64,000 nucleotides of DNA from positions 4,890,001-4,954,000 of the forward strand of contig SCHM01000001.1 in assembly GCA_004123355.1 (NCBI GenBank), in the 5' to 3' direction. The notes below the pieces were generated by a model that saw only the letters and a list, made by a program, of their open reading frames with translations, had not been told where the DNA came from and made no database searches. The position numbers and the translations under genes were made by a program. Positions 24,967 to 36,730 of the stretch are shown here, piece after piece (positions within the stretch are counted from its first letter, which is position 1; every line of letters begins with the position of its first letter). This stretch comes from Amphirosellinia nigrospora (taxonomy: Eukaryota > Ascomycota > Sordariomycetes > Xylariales > Xylariaceae).

Positions 24967-26098
24967 GCGTTTGATAGGATTGAACTTATGTATAGATTTA
25001 GTGTCTGAATTGTCTTGTATAACACAGTAACCATAGGACTTTAACAGCAATCAACTCTTACCCCCCTTTAAATGACATGTCAGAGGGGCCTAGAATACGG
25101 GCTTGGAAATAGGTTCAAATCGAGTAATAATCTATCATGGTTCCAAAGGTGCCATGAAGATCTAACTTCCCTATCTCCAGGCAGGAAGATCCCGTGCCTT
25201 TTATGCTCGAATATCCTTCCCATCTATCCTACAGCCTCGTAGACCTGTGTATACGGAGTCTTTGTGCATCGGTAGTCTATCTCGGTCTTCGGTGAATCGC
25301 CGAGACTCGCGATACTCGTGAGACTCCGCCAACCTCATAGGGTAGTAATAGCCGAAAACCGTGTGACATTCAATGATCTCTGTGATTTTGTACGCTCGGA
25401 AGGTGTGAAGTCATGGGCTTTAGATACACAGAGAGAGAGAGACGTTGCTATCCGGGCGTAGCTATTTTTACCGTGCTAATATCGAATCATGGGAAGAAAT
25501 ATGTAATCAGCTACATGAAACTAGGCAATATCCGCTTACGACAGACGAGTTGTTGGCATAGTTGTAAGAGGAGTAGAACATCCTCCGGTGCCTTTTCTGT
25601 ACGGCTGGTTATGATAAACTCAAAATTCTGCCAACAATGGGCCAGCCTAGTTATTTGCCTACAGTCAATCGGTCAGGGATGGAAGGAATTCTGCTTAGTA
25701 ATTTGGGGAGCTTTGCGGTCGTCTAGATACTTCTTCGATAGAGCAATAACGCGTCATAGTAGACTTAGCAACGTCAATCTGTCGGATCGGGGAAACCGGA
25801 GAATTAAGTAAGAATCATACAAGTGTGCCATATGCTCTTGTAATTGATTGTACCTTCAGTCGACGGTCCAAAAACTACTCGAATCTGACTCTCGTAACTT
25901 CCTATTCGATACACTCCGCATTAATATGCTATCATTTTACTACGTTACCATTCTTAACCACGCATTCCGAGTGAAGTCGAGAGACCAATTGAAGGTAGCC
26001 GATCTTGTAGAGCCCACAATGAAATACCCGCGCCGAGGACGATTATGGTCCCTGTGCCGAAAATACTTTGTAAATACATGCTACTCTGAGGTTAATTT
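24967..26098. other. Intergenic region, 1.1 kb, convergent genes
   Basis: AT-rich spacer between the 3' ends of the OPT gene and the CBM48 gene. Two open stretches of 132 codons (25413-25811 and 25848-26246) have compositions and codon use unlike the real genes and no motif; I treat them as chance. Confidence 0.45.
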
Positions 26099-27717
26099 TC
26101 ATGTGCTAGGTAACATAATCATCAATAGAGTAAGGGGGGAAGGGGAAAGGGGGAAAGTCAGGTTGAAGTGGCATCTTACACCTGATTTCGGCTTCGATTG
26201 TAAAGCCAGTACACAAAACCCCAAGCCAGTTGACGATTTTGTGTGAACGAATGGTAAAAGCCAGTAATCCTTTTTGTCGTCGAGGATGAAATATGTCGAA
26301 GGAGAATGCGGCCGGTCACTGTCAGTTGGTTTCTGGAGACTTGATTGTTCATCATTCAATCTAGTGGCCTTGGTAGTGCTCTTGATCAATTTAGCATGTT
26401 CTTCGATGGGCTGCTCGTCATCCGTTTTACATTTGTCGATGGTGACACTATGGTGGACATCACCATTGGGTTCCTCGAGACGAATGGCCAGCGATTTGCA
26501 CTTGGGAGATACACTTCCCATATCAATCCCCATCCTCGCTACCGCCACCAGACGTCGCTAATAGATCAGAGTTCACCACAGGACCGATATATTCGGTCGG
26601 GGCGTTGAGCTTCTCTACGCTGCTAAGTGTCTCAGTCCGATCCGGGGCTTCCTCACTCTCTGTAATCGACTGCAATGAATGCTCGCGGGTTCTGATCCTT
26701 GTATCATGTAGGCTCATATCTCCCACCTGCTTATGCGCAGTGTTTGTCTCTTCAAGATTTAAAGAACTAGGTGGCGATAGACCATTCGAACAAGAAGACT
26801 TTGCTGTCGTAATCGGTGATAGCGGAAGTGTATCTACCATTGTAGCATCTGCGTCTACGGTAGTTGATAGTCGGCGCATGGCAGCCATGATTGAGTCACG
26901 GTCCGAGGGGAAGTGTTCTAACCGAGGGTTGTCGTAGTCCGTATTCAAGTGATCATGATTTTCCAAACAATAGTCAATGTTGTCCTGCCGTAGCCTTGCC
27001 TCATGATGGCCGGGCGTTGGGCTGTCAGATATAGACGCGAAACACTCATGGCTAAACATAGGAAGTGCGTCGCTACCATCGACTTCGGCATCATCATCAC
27101 CAAGTTGAGAGGCCGAATTGGCTATCTCAGCGGTAGTATTAGCGACCTCGTCGATTGGGGTGAATGGCAGGTGTCTGGCTTCATCCCTCTCTATAGCCCT
27201 TTCCGTCGAATCCTTTTTCGCTATATCTATACCTGTGCTTAGGTCATCAGGGGCACCCTCCGCAGCTTTTAGGACATCAGATATATCATGATCAGCCGTG
27301 GTTTGGTTTTTGCTACAATGTGTTTCTTTGATCATTGTTGTCTCTTGAGCGGCGTACTTGCTCGGTGAAAGCAATAAGCTATTTACGTTGCCGAGCTTGT
27401 CTGTGACTGGTACGAATGGTGTTAAAATGCATTGAAAATTCGAGATTTCAGAAGTCAACAGAGAGGGATTCACCTGTCTCGGCATCTGGGTCTAATGCCC
27501 ACCAGTCGCCAGATGCGTGTCGAAACTTGTATTGGACTTCTGAGGACTCATCCACCATGACTTGTTTGGTGAATATGACATCTCCATGCTGGTCTATGGA
27601 GGCATCCATCTCGAGAGGCTGCCATGGAGGATCCGAGAATGACCCCGCAACGAAAAGAGGAGGATGGGCGCCATGTCGACGGAAGGTAAAAGTAAGAGGA
27701 ACTTTAGCAGACGACAT
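26099..27717 (-). CDS. CBM48 (AMPK-type glycogen-binding) domain protein
   Basis: The N-terminal 90 residues form a family 48 carbohydrate-binding module, as in AMP-kinase beta subunits and Mdg1/Crp1-like proteins: VPLTFTFRRHGAHPPLFVAG, FSDPPWQPLEM, VQYKFRHASGDWWALDP. Exon 1 is 27717-27474 and exon 2 starts at 27406 (67-bp intron, phase 1). The remaining roughly 420 residues are low complexity, acidic and Ser/Thr-rich, with no catalytic domain. A stop at 26523 is read as an artefact of one extra G in a GGGG run near 26530: removing it continues into similar polar sequence to 26099, total about 516 residues. The extreme 3' end is uncertain; a late intron near 26180 could give a hydrophobic C-terminus instead. 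Confidence 0.7.
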
Positions 27718-28935
27718 GCTCGTAGGCGGTTGATAATACAGCTCAATCTATTATGCCTAGGTGTTGTTCATTACCTTCATGGCCAGTCGTGGAGAACTGT
27801 CGGCTGAAAAGGGGAGCTATGAGGTCGGAGGTTCGGGTCTTGATATGAAACAAGCCAACAAAGGCTCTTTGAAATTTGCGGAGAGAATTGTCGGTTAGTT
27901 ATTCTCAAGTTATCTCAAAGCCATGCAAGTGAATTGGCACATAGGATGAATGAATCTGCGTGGGATTTCCTAGTTGTCATTGGTAAAAAGGTAGGTAGAT
28001 GGGTGGCACTTCAGAGACTGGCCCCTGTTTGTCAAGCGGTATTGGCTAGATAAGGCACTTATACCATACTTATAGGAGGGTTCCAAGGTTCCAAACACCT
28101 ACACGGAGAGAAGTCCAGACGACGGCAAGCAATATCCTAGGCGAAAGGAAGTGGCCAGCGATCGGGGTTGTCCGCGGGAACGTTAGATCAGATGGGAAAT
28201 CGAGAGCCCCGGTCTACCCGGGTCGAACCCTCCTCCCTACATATATACATGACTTATGATGATGTCAATCTCACGCCGTCATACTCCTATCAAATCAACG
28301 CCAGGGCTGTCGCATCGACGCCACATTCCGCCTACCGAGGTTATTAGTTAACTTGATGATGAGCGTCCAATACTAAGCGTGAGATTAAGCGTGGGATTGG
28401 AGATTTGCCACTCTTTTCAGACTCTTTCTCTTCTTTCGTTTCTAGTCGATAGCGAGTCATGAAGATATCCAATGCGTGTGGGATTCCCGAACTCGCCAAC
28501 CTAGCGTCCCATACAAATCCCGTAGTTCCATTGACAACCTTGGCATCAAAGACCAGCTAAGTAGGTAGCTGCAGTAAACCTTGGGTCCTACATACCTTAG
28601 GTATTACCTACCTAGGTGGTTTAGGTGCAATCTTTTCATGGTATTTTTACGACGAATGGTAAGTGAGGATTATAAGTTGATGATGATGGCGTTCTGTGAG
28701 CAACGGCCCAAGAACCAGAACCCCACGTAACCCACTATAGCTCGCGCCACAGCTGCGTGCTCTAAATTACTATCAATCAGCCACATTAAAGCAGCCACAA
28801 ATATTCTTCTGCCCCAAAGGTACAATACCCCATCATCGTCACATGCCTGAAACAGCAAAACACTCGAATACAATTTTCGCCGCATCCCATTTCCCATTTC
28901 CCATTTACTGATATCTTTATACAATATCGCTCACC
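27718..28935. other. Divergent intergenic region, 1.2 kb
   Basis: Upstream DNA of the CBM48 gene and IWR1. It contains TACCTTAGGTA at 28593-28603 and CCTAGGT at 28611-28617, further copies of the palindromic motif found elsewhere. A tRNA B-box-like string at 28217-28228 lacks pairing arms and was rejected. An 84-codon minus-strand frame at 28670-28924 has no recognisable features. Confidence 0.5.
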
Positions 28936-30375
28936 ATGTCGGTACCGCCACAGCTGATTCGTGTGAAGCGTAAGGCGACTGAGGAAGCTCCTGTGTCATA
29001 TCTTCGTAAGCCGCCCTTGGCTCAGGCAGGATAAATGCATCAGCTAATGTGAGCCCATCTCCAGGGGTCCAGGAAACTAAGCGACACAGGAGCGACATCT
29101 TTATTTACCAACGCCAGAGCGAGGAGGTCACCGTGACGGAAACCATTCCCCGCCAAATCCAGACACCCGTCATCCACACTTCGTCGGCAAGTCGCCAGTC
29201 CACAGCGTATCCCGATAAGGATGTGCCTGCCGACAAAGGCAACGACAATGACGATGCCCCCAAAGTAGCCTCATCCCGTGCCACGCCCACAAACCCCGCG
29301 AGCACCAACACACTTGATTCCGCCCCAGCTCCGAGCCCCGACGATTCCACATGTCACGGAAGGATATGCTGCTAGCTGCTTCGCCTACCCAGACCGATCC
29401 CATGGAGGCATTTCTAAGAAAAGACCTGCCACAGCCATGTTTGTGGAGCGGGAAATCAAACGTATCTCTTCAAGGGTCGTCAATAAGCTTCATGCTGCCA
29501 ACGACGTCCCTGATACCATGCGGACGCCCGCCAACTGTCCTGCCATTGAGGCTATGGAAATAGACAAGCCAGAGCTCAAGAAATTTAAGAAGCCGGGTGT
29601 AGCAAAACTAACAGCAGCCCGAGATAACAAGCCAACGGACAAGCCTCAACTACCGAAGTCTATGACGGACCGTTGGAACGTAGACATGCAGCAGCTAACT
29701 GCCGATATGGAGGCGTACGCCATGCAGCAAATAGGTATTAATCTTCAGAGGGCCGAAGAAGAGAGGCGCGAACAGGAGAGACCAAGGATTAAAACTTCAT
29801 CCCAGCTCAAGTTCAAGCCCAAGCCTCCTGCAAAGCGGTACGCGGAACGACATCCCGAAGAGGTGCAGCCCTCGATGGATAAGGAGATGATAGATGCAGA
29901 CGTCGAAACTAGCGATAGTGACGACGGTGACTACATCATTGAGACTTACATCCGTGTTCCAGCTAGTAGTATGGGGGATCACGTGCCACCACAGAGCGTA
30001 GGGCTCTTAGTCTTTGACGCCGAACCCGATGTTGAATTCTTCTACGGGGAAGACGATGAAAGCGAAGACGAATGGGCTGAAGACGAAGAAGATGAAAATG
30101 GTATTACGTACTCCATCTGCATCCCTTGTGGTGCGGCGTAGCACAGCCTACTAACAGCTTCCAGCTGAGAACTATTACACAGCCGACTACCCGACGAAGA
30201 GGTGGCTACGGATGATGAGTTTGACACGAATCCCTACGCATTCCGGACCGGCAACGCCTCAGATTTAGAGGAGTATGATATAGGGGTTGAAAGCGACGAT
30301 CAGTTCGATGAGGGTGCTGCGGGCCAGTTTAGAACATACATAGGGCGGAACGGGGCCAGAAGTAATCATTTGTGA
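28936..30375 (+). CDS. IWR1: Iwr1-like RNA polymerase nuclear-import adaptor
   Basis: Fungal Iwr1 homologue; Iwr1 directs nuclear import of assembled RNA polymerase II. Exons 28936-29005, 29065-30100, 30165-30375; 438 residues after correction. The N-terminus MSVPPQLIRVKRKATEEAPV with its bipartite basic stretch, then VQETKRHRSDIFIYQRQ, is the hallmark. A conserved block EGYAASCFAYPDRSHGGISK and long acidic stretches follow; the C-terminal Iwr1 motif reads ENYYTADYPDEE, then FDTNPYAFR and YDIGVESDDQFDEG. One extra C near 29337 (CCCC run) and one missing base near 30190 are inferred. The last intron has a CTACTAAC branch point. Confidence 0.87.
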
Positions 30376-32597
30376 AGACTGATAGACCGATGATAGGGGG
30401 GCTCAGCACGGGGAGGGTACGACAAACCCAACGAGCTGGATGTACCTGAAAGAACCAAACAGGATATCAAACTAAAAAGAACCTGTCACGGAGGGTTTGA
30501 CAGATGGCACTACACTCCAAAGGAAGGGAAAGGCTGCCATCTCGGCTCGAGTCATGATTATTTAGCCGTCACAGAACTGGAGCAGACATATTCGGCCCCG
30601 AATGATCGACATGCAAGATCCGAGCTGCCGAGCAAGGTAGGCAGACTAACATTATGACTCATCATCTTAGTTGGTTGCGCAACTGACGTTGCGTTTCGCT
30701 ATCACTTCAAGACTTTGCATCCAACAACACACACCACATCCGCACCATATTGAGAACGATTGGCTGACCGTCCTGTGCTCCATTCTTCTATTGGCTGCGT
30801 ATGGAGGAATACGACCTCAATCCTGGTACAACGCTATCCCCAAAATAACAACAAACCCGTTGTCCGATACAGAACCTTGGGAGGCTATGCGGCAGGGCTA
30901 ACCCAGTACTATGTACATAAGAACTGCCAAGTCCTAGCCCTGTGTGATACTATCAAATTTTGGGCGCGGTTCTCCCGTCATTTGACTCGACGCTTGTGAC
31001 ACGGCTGCACTATAACTTAATATACGTTGTGTATTTAGATGCAGGGCAGATGCTAGTTGCAGCTGCATACAGAAGTGCAGCATTGACAAGAGAAGAAAGG
31101 ATGCCGATATATTACCACGCCCTTGCCAGCCTTACCGAATGCGTCGATACCGAGTCACAATATCATCTCGTCCCTTTCGGAGCCCTGGATTGTAACCCAC
31201 CATTATCACCCACGCCCCTTCTTATAGGCTGTGAGATATTTCGGCGAGATGAGAGTGCAAGTGATTATCCATGCGGTATGTGAATGTGATCCTCTCGTTG
31301 GTGAGCTCTCGGGAACATTCTAGGGATGAAGTAAAACAGCTAAATAAAAGATTCGGCTAGGGGCGGGATTGATTTGTTTTTCACATGATGGAGAATTTGA
31401 TGGCGAATAAATGTTTGTCCTTGCGTATCTACACAAATAGCTGCCCCTATTCGCGTTATACGTGTTTCTTGGAGAGCCTCCAAATATATATATAGTATAT
31501 AATGCAAACAACAGAGAGTAAATACAAAATTATGCTAACCAAAAATCAACTTTTTCAGTCCCACCACTTCATAAATCCCTTGTTTCCGTACCACCGACCC
31601 TTTCCTCGTCATCTCCAAATTTTGTTGGTCGTAGTTTTGTGATAGTCGTGGGTCTCGTTTCATGCCAATCAATTCACCCATTCATCCCATGTGCTGACCA
31701 TCCATCCAACCATCCTTCCAACCAACCAACCAGCCAGCCAACCATCCAGTCCGCGGCCCATTATCTGAGCAACCTTCTATCCAAACTATTCCCCTGAGAA
31801 GTCTGGGGAGCAGCCTTATCGGCTCTGTGTTCCAAGAAATATAGTAGATAAGCCAGAAATGAGCAAGGAAAAGTAGATAAAACGAAAATGGAAAAAGCCC
31901 AGAGAGTGTATTAAGTAAATTTGAACGATTGCATGCTGGCAAGCAATCAAAACAGATAGTCTCGCTTCGATTAGAAGAGACTTCGCTAGATTCTTTTCTC
32001 CTTCGTGGAGGCGATAATGTAGATAGCGTTTCGAAATAATTGCGTCGTCATAGATTGGGCAAAAGAAGGGTAAAGAAATTAGCGGTAAGTGAATTGCTTC
32101 GTCTCCATCGTCGAATCATTTGTTTTCATTCCGTCTCTTTCGTTATGTTTTCGTGGCACCTTCATCGTCATTTTTGTGTGTCTCATTAAAGTGTCGGTTT
32201 CTTCTATAATCTCAGAGCCGGCGAACGAATAGACAACAAACGACGGAGAAGATCTGAGGTCAAACGTATATGGGCCTGGGGGCGTAAGCCATAGGGCGTC
32301 GGTACTGGAAATAAAATGACTGGTGCATTTTTTTCGACTGGCATTTGATATTGGGAATGGACGTAGGGAAGTAGTAATTCGAGGGGTGCCTATATTCATA
32401 CTTGGAATGAATGCAGGAGAGAATCTGATGTGACAGTAAATAGGAAATGAAGGTTCGGCGAAGGAAGAGATAGCCTCGTCCTGTGTCCCGAGACTATTTT
32501 CTTGTCCTTCTTACATAAGCATTCGGGTATAGTTGTTGTTCCGCCAGGGAGCGAAGAGCACCTGGCAACGCGGCTATAGTCTTTACTATAGTCTATA
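30376..32597. other. Intergenic region, 2.2 kb, convergent genes
   Basis: AT-rich spacer with a tetranucleotide microsatellite (31699-31748). No conserved coding region; open stretches of up to 107 codons lack any recognisable motif. The final 500 bp is probably 3' UTR of the minus-strand gene. Confidence 0.45.
31699..31748. repeat. CCAN tetranucleotide microsatellite
   Basis: About twelve imperfect units of CCAT, CCAA and CCAG, for example CCAACCAACCAACCAGCC. Non-coding. Confidence 0.85.
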
Positions 32598-32609
32598 TTA
32601 TAGTCTTGA
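32574..32609. repeat. 12-bp repeat, three copies, over a stop codon
   Basis: Three tandem copies related to CTATAGTCTTTA at 32574-32585, 32586-32597 and 32598-32609. The stop codon of the minus-strand gene (32598-32600) lies in the third unit. Confidence 0.75.
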
Positions 32610-33955
32610 TGTGAGTTCGTCCGATTCGTCAGAGGACTTGATCTCGGCGAATCTCTCCGGGTCTCTCTCGCGGTCTTCAGCAGGACAGCACGCACAGGGT
32701 TTGTGGTCGGATGGTATTTGTTCGATATATAGTCCTGCCTCTATGGCTGCGAGGCGTGCTCTCTCCATTTGTTCCTGTCTAGCTTCATCTACAAGACATG
32801 TTAGTTCCAGAAAATTATTTAGAGCGATACTTCTGGAACTGAGCTAGATTTGGATCGAGACATACGAGGAAGGAAAAAAAAGCAAATGGCACTTACTTAT
32901 TCTGCGAGCCAACTCACGATGTGCTGGCGGGATCCAAACGTAGTTCATCGCCCGCTCCGGAAATAGATATATGAGAGTAAAGCAGTGCCTCCTCTCTGTT
33001 TGTACCCTGGTCTGAACACAGACAGCCTCAACATGGCCGTTGGGCATGAATACCAACTCGCCATCGCGGATATGCGGCAGGGCCTTGTTCTGGCGGTAAT
33101 TCACGCCTTGGAGGCCTTGCGTTCTCCGCGGTTCGGGGAACTTGGTCATGGGAAACATACCACGGAAGCTGTCTTGGACTTTTTCCCACTTCATCCCGCA
33201 GTCCACGCGCATGTACCTGATATAATCTAACTCCTCTAGCGTATACTTGAGGTTGCAATGCGTTGATTTTGGGAAGTTGGTGCGCCTTCTTCTGATCTCT
33301 CGAGGTGGCGAGTGCTGTAGAGACGGCTCGCCCTGGGCGTGTTGAAAAAGGCCATTCAGAAGTAGCCTGGTTTGGATACCCGGCTGGTGCATAGAGCTTC
33401 GAATGGTGGGAGTGGCTCCTTGTTTTGTTTTAGCCGAAGTTGGTTGAGTCCCGCCGTGATAGGATCTTGCACGTGAAACGCGCTTGGGTGCCTCGAGTTG
33501 ATGTCATCACGGCCGGACTCGCTCGGCTCTGGGCTACTGTCGGGCGTGAATGCTGGTGTACTATTGCCTGAATATTCCTGGGGAGGCAACACAGTTTGAA
33601 GGCTGGGAGTGAAAATGATCCGACGTCTTTGTGATCACCATCGCCTTCAGCCTTTCGTTTCAAGGGGCCCTGAGGCAGCCCAAAAAATGTGGTACGCCAT
33701 CTTCTTGTTTGATTAGACCGGGAGAACAGGTTGCTGTTGATATGGGTCTCAACCTAGGTTCGCCAGAGAAGGAGGGCGGATAGCTTGAAGCAGTCGCAAG
33801 TGTTTGCTATCTTGTGGATTAGACGGCCTCAGCTGGCTATCAATGAGAGCTGGGGACATGGGGCGCCAATCTGACGCAGCCGTGGTATTTCTGAACTCTC
33901 GCCGAGGGCTTTTAACTGGCCGTTTATTCTCTTGAGTGCCATATGAAATAGCCAT
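32598..33955 (-). CDS. Conserved fungal protein, putative DNA-binding regulator
   Basis: Exons 33955-32897 and 32788-32598, intron 108 bp; 417 residues after correction. The N-terminal half is disordered and Pro/Ser-rich. The conserved core starts at CNLKYTLEELDYIRYMRVDC and continues GMKWEKVQDSFRGMFP, a helix-rich block reminiscent of fungal Myb/SANT-like or Clr5-like DNA-binding regions. It is followed by RRTQGLQGVNYRQNKALPHI, ELVFMPNGHVEAVCVQTR and FTLIYLFPERAMNYVW. Exon 2 adds a charged helix (NEARQEQMERARLAAIE) and a CACC motif. Four single-base losses are inferred near 33757, 33688, 33600 and 33392. I recognise the block as widespread in Pezizomycotina but know no function; a transcription role is inference. 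Confidence 0.75.
32803..32840. repeat. 10-bp inverted repeat inside an intron
   Basis: AGTTCCAGAA at 32803-32812 and its exact reverse complement TTCTGGAACT at 32831-32840, with an 18-nt loop. It lies wholly within the 108-bp intron (32789-32896), 14 nt from the 3' splice site of the minus-strand transcript. Confidence 0.8.
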
Positions 33956-36730
33956 GGTGAACTCGACTTGGACCAGCTATGTGAAGAAGATGTGAACCGG
34001 CGATGAAAAATATCTTGAACGATATAGAACGCCTATCGTTCCACAATTAGACTGGGATAAACGCGATTACTTATAGGTCTGAGAGCGATAGCAAGAATAA
34101 GTAGTAGGTGGATACTAGGCCAATACAGCGACCCTGATGGCTTATTCAAACCCAACGACTTGATACATCTCATGAGGAGCAAGGTCAGGAAAGGGTTTCA
34201 TACATAAGAGGCGCCCCTAATCTGGAGACCAGTTAGGCTCGCTTCTGGGGATATGACTGGAATAGTCTTAGCCCAACCAGAAAGCTAGACAACGGTAAAA
34301 CGAGCTGTCTACGCGGGGCCCCAAACCTGTGCCGGTTGAAGGAGAATGTCTTAGGTGGCCAACGTGTGGCAAAATCTCGGAACACCGCCTCGTGAATCTC
34401 GTGGCAGATTATCCCGGGCAGTAAAAGCCTAGGCAATGTTGATGGCGCAAGGGTCTTACTGCCAATAGTTAGGCGGTAGCTAGGTGTTTCAATACCAAGG
34501 TACCCAACGTAGCAGAAGCAGGCAACTTTACTACTGATGTAGGGTCTGGAACTAACATTCAGCTAGCGAGGAACCGCATATTAACAAATACATAACTACC
34601 ATATGACAGCCCTACTAGGGTCCGTCACTCCTGCTGTGATCCCTTCGGTGTGGGAGCCAAGCATGGAGGATCGAGGGCAGGATTGACATATGCTCTTGCA
34701 CTGTGCTAACGCTGGCATATCTATTTGCATCCAACGAAGAGACTGGGTACTTATGTTCCTCGTTGGTTTAAAGGAATTAACCGATCTACCGGGACATAAA
34801 CGTCGCTATCATTGGCTGCTATAACCCCCGGGATCACAAACTGACAAGCAGTCGGAATATGCAAGGTAGTGACGAAGCGAAGAGGAGCAGTGTGCGAACA
34901 CATGTCAACAACGCCGGAGGATAACAGTCAGAAAGGCGGATAATGCCTTTTTCGTGGGGTAGAGTGGTAGAGTATCCCTAGACGAGCCTCGTCAGCCCAG
35001 GCCGTCCGTTTGCCAATCGTCCCTGCTCATTTATAAGAAGAGTACGTACCACTACCACAGACGAGCCGGGAGTTTATGGGCCAGTGTAGTTACCCACATG
35101 CCACATACCTTACTTAAGCTCGTGGGCCGTGTTGGCGACAGCGTTGAAGGTGATTGGCTCGCTACGCCGTGGGGAGCAGTGCAGTCTAGACTCAGCTTCG
35201 GCCCGGTCGAGTCTTCGTCGGGCTCGGGGGAAAATACAATGTAACGCTTAGGTAGCTGTATGCATACGGTACATCTCATCCTTCCTCTACCACACGACAC
35301 GGTAGCCAGTGTGTAGCCAGGAAGGCACCGATGCGTGTACTGTGATTGATGACATAATTTCGTGTTGGATTCGAGCGAAGCCACTAACCCGAACGCGCAC
35401 CATACAAGCCACTAGATACTCTGCCATTGTAGAAAAGTAACATCAAACGTCGTCGGGTTGTGTCCCCCCAGATTCGTCAGCCAGCACAGCGATCTTCAAA
35501 ATGGATATAAACACCCTCGGCGTACTTGGTGAACAACACCCACGGGATGTTTTCTTCAAGGTTCCAACTGCCGACCGTTGTGCCTGTGTGTAATGAACAT
35601 GGGTTCTCAACCGTTATTGTGCTCCCTTGGATGTGTAACGTGAGCGGTTATCTTGGTATTAATTAACGCGAATTGCAAAGCGCAAGTATCTGTGGGCCTG
35701 CGATTATCGCCATCTTACAAACCCCCTGGCTTCGTCGGAAACAGGACACGGCACAAAGCCTTGCTTCCTGCAGAACATATTGACACACCCCTAGTTTAGC
35801 GGCACTATCGCGTCTAGTATTTCTTTTCTTTCTTTTCCTTCTTTTCTTTTCCTGGCCCTCTGCGTGGTTCGCTAGCATATTTAGCTAACGAACAGGGAAC
35901 CACCAGAAAGTACACCGATATTTGAGCCTCCAGAGCGCCACACGATGGGGTCGAAGATACAGTGGGAAAAGGCATCGGATCTGGGATACTCTAGGGTCGC
36001 TACCGGAACAGCCACGATCGTCATAGCTTTTGATGTGCTTGACTTCATGAGTACAGAGCGTGTGATATATCCGAGTGAGTCCTAGTCTTGGCGTCTTGGA
36101 GACCATCGCCGCTTGTTTATACCCAACCTCTACCGTTGGACTACAGTAGCACTGAAACAGTACTGGACACTATATCATTTTTAGGGCAATAGCAATTCAA
36201 GAAGCTTTGTCGTGGTACATTCAGTGTCTCATTCGAGTACATATGTCACAGTGTAAGTCGATGATATGCCTGAGACCCATAATCATTGCAGATGATTTCT
36301 TCATGTAGCGTCGGAGGGTGAAGGGGGAATAAACAAAGGCTCCCGAACGTATCTAGTTCTAAATCACAACATTTGACCATTATTGCGAACGACCGAGCAA
36401 ATATACAGATATATCGAAAGGGCAAGAGGTACTGGTGTTTAGTTCATTCCCACGTCTGTCACGCGGACAGTTTAGTGTTGTAGGTGAAGCACTCTTGAGA
36501 AACTGGCGGTGCAGAAACCCCCTTTAGAGAAGTAGACCATGCATGTTGGACCGGATTCAAGTCTAGCGGAATGCCTGGTTTATTTTGACGTCTGCCTATT
36601 CGCAGTAGTTTACCGAGTTGGAATCGGGGGCTGATTCAGAACTGCACAGACCAAGCCTGTCTGTACGGCAGTCATGTGCTAACCGGGAAGCAGAAAAATT
36701 AACTGTGAAGGGTATCTGGAATCTTGAGGA
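33956..36730. other. Intergenic region, 2.8 kb
   Basis: Gene-poor. Open stretches (for instance 110 codons at 35052-35384, minus) show no motif and start with GTG. A pyrimidine-rich tract lies at 35818-35853. No RNA gene recognised. Confidence 0.45.

Noticed and set aside
25413-26246. Two 132-codon plus-strand frames after the OPT gene
   Set aside because: AT-driven composition, no domains; the second overlaps the 3' end of the CBM48 gene in antisense.
28205-28240. tRNA-like string (GGGTCGAACCCT)
   Set aside because: No acceptor, D or anticodon arms can be paired around it in either orientation.
35052-35384. 110-codon minus-strand frame
   Set aside because: Starts with GTG, random-looking composition, no motif.
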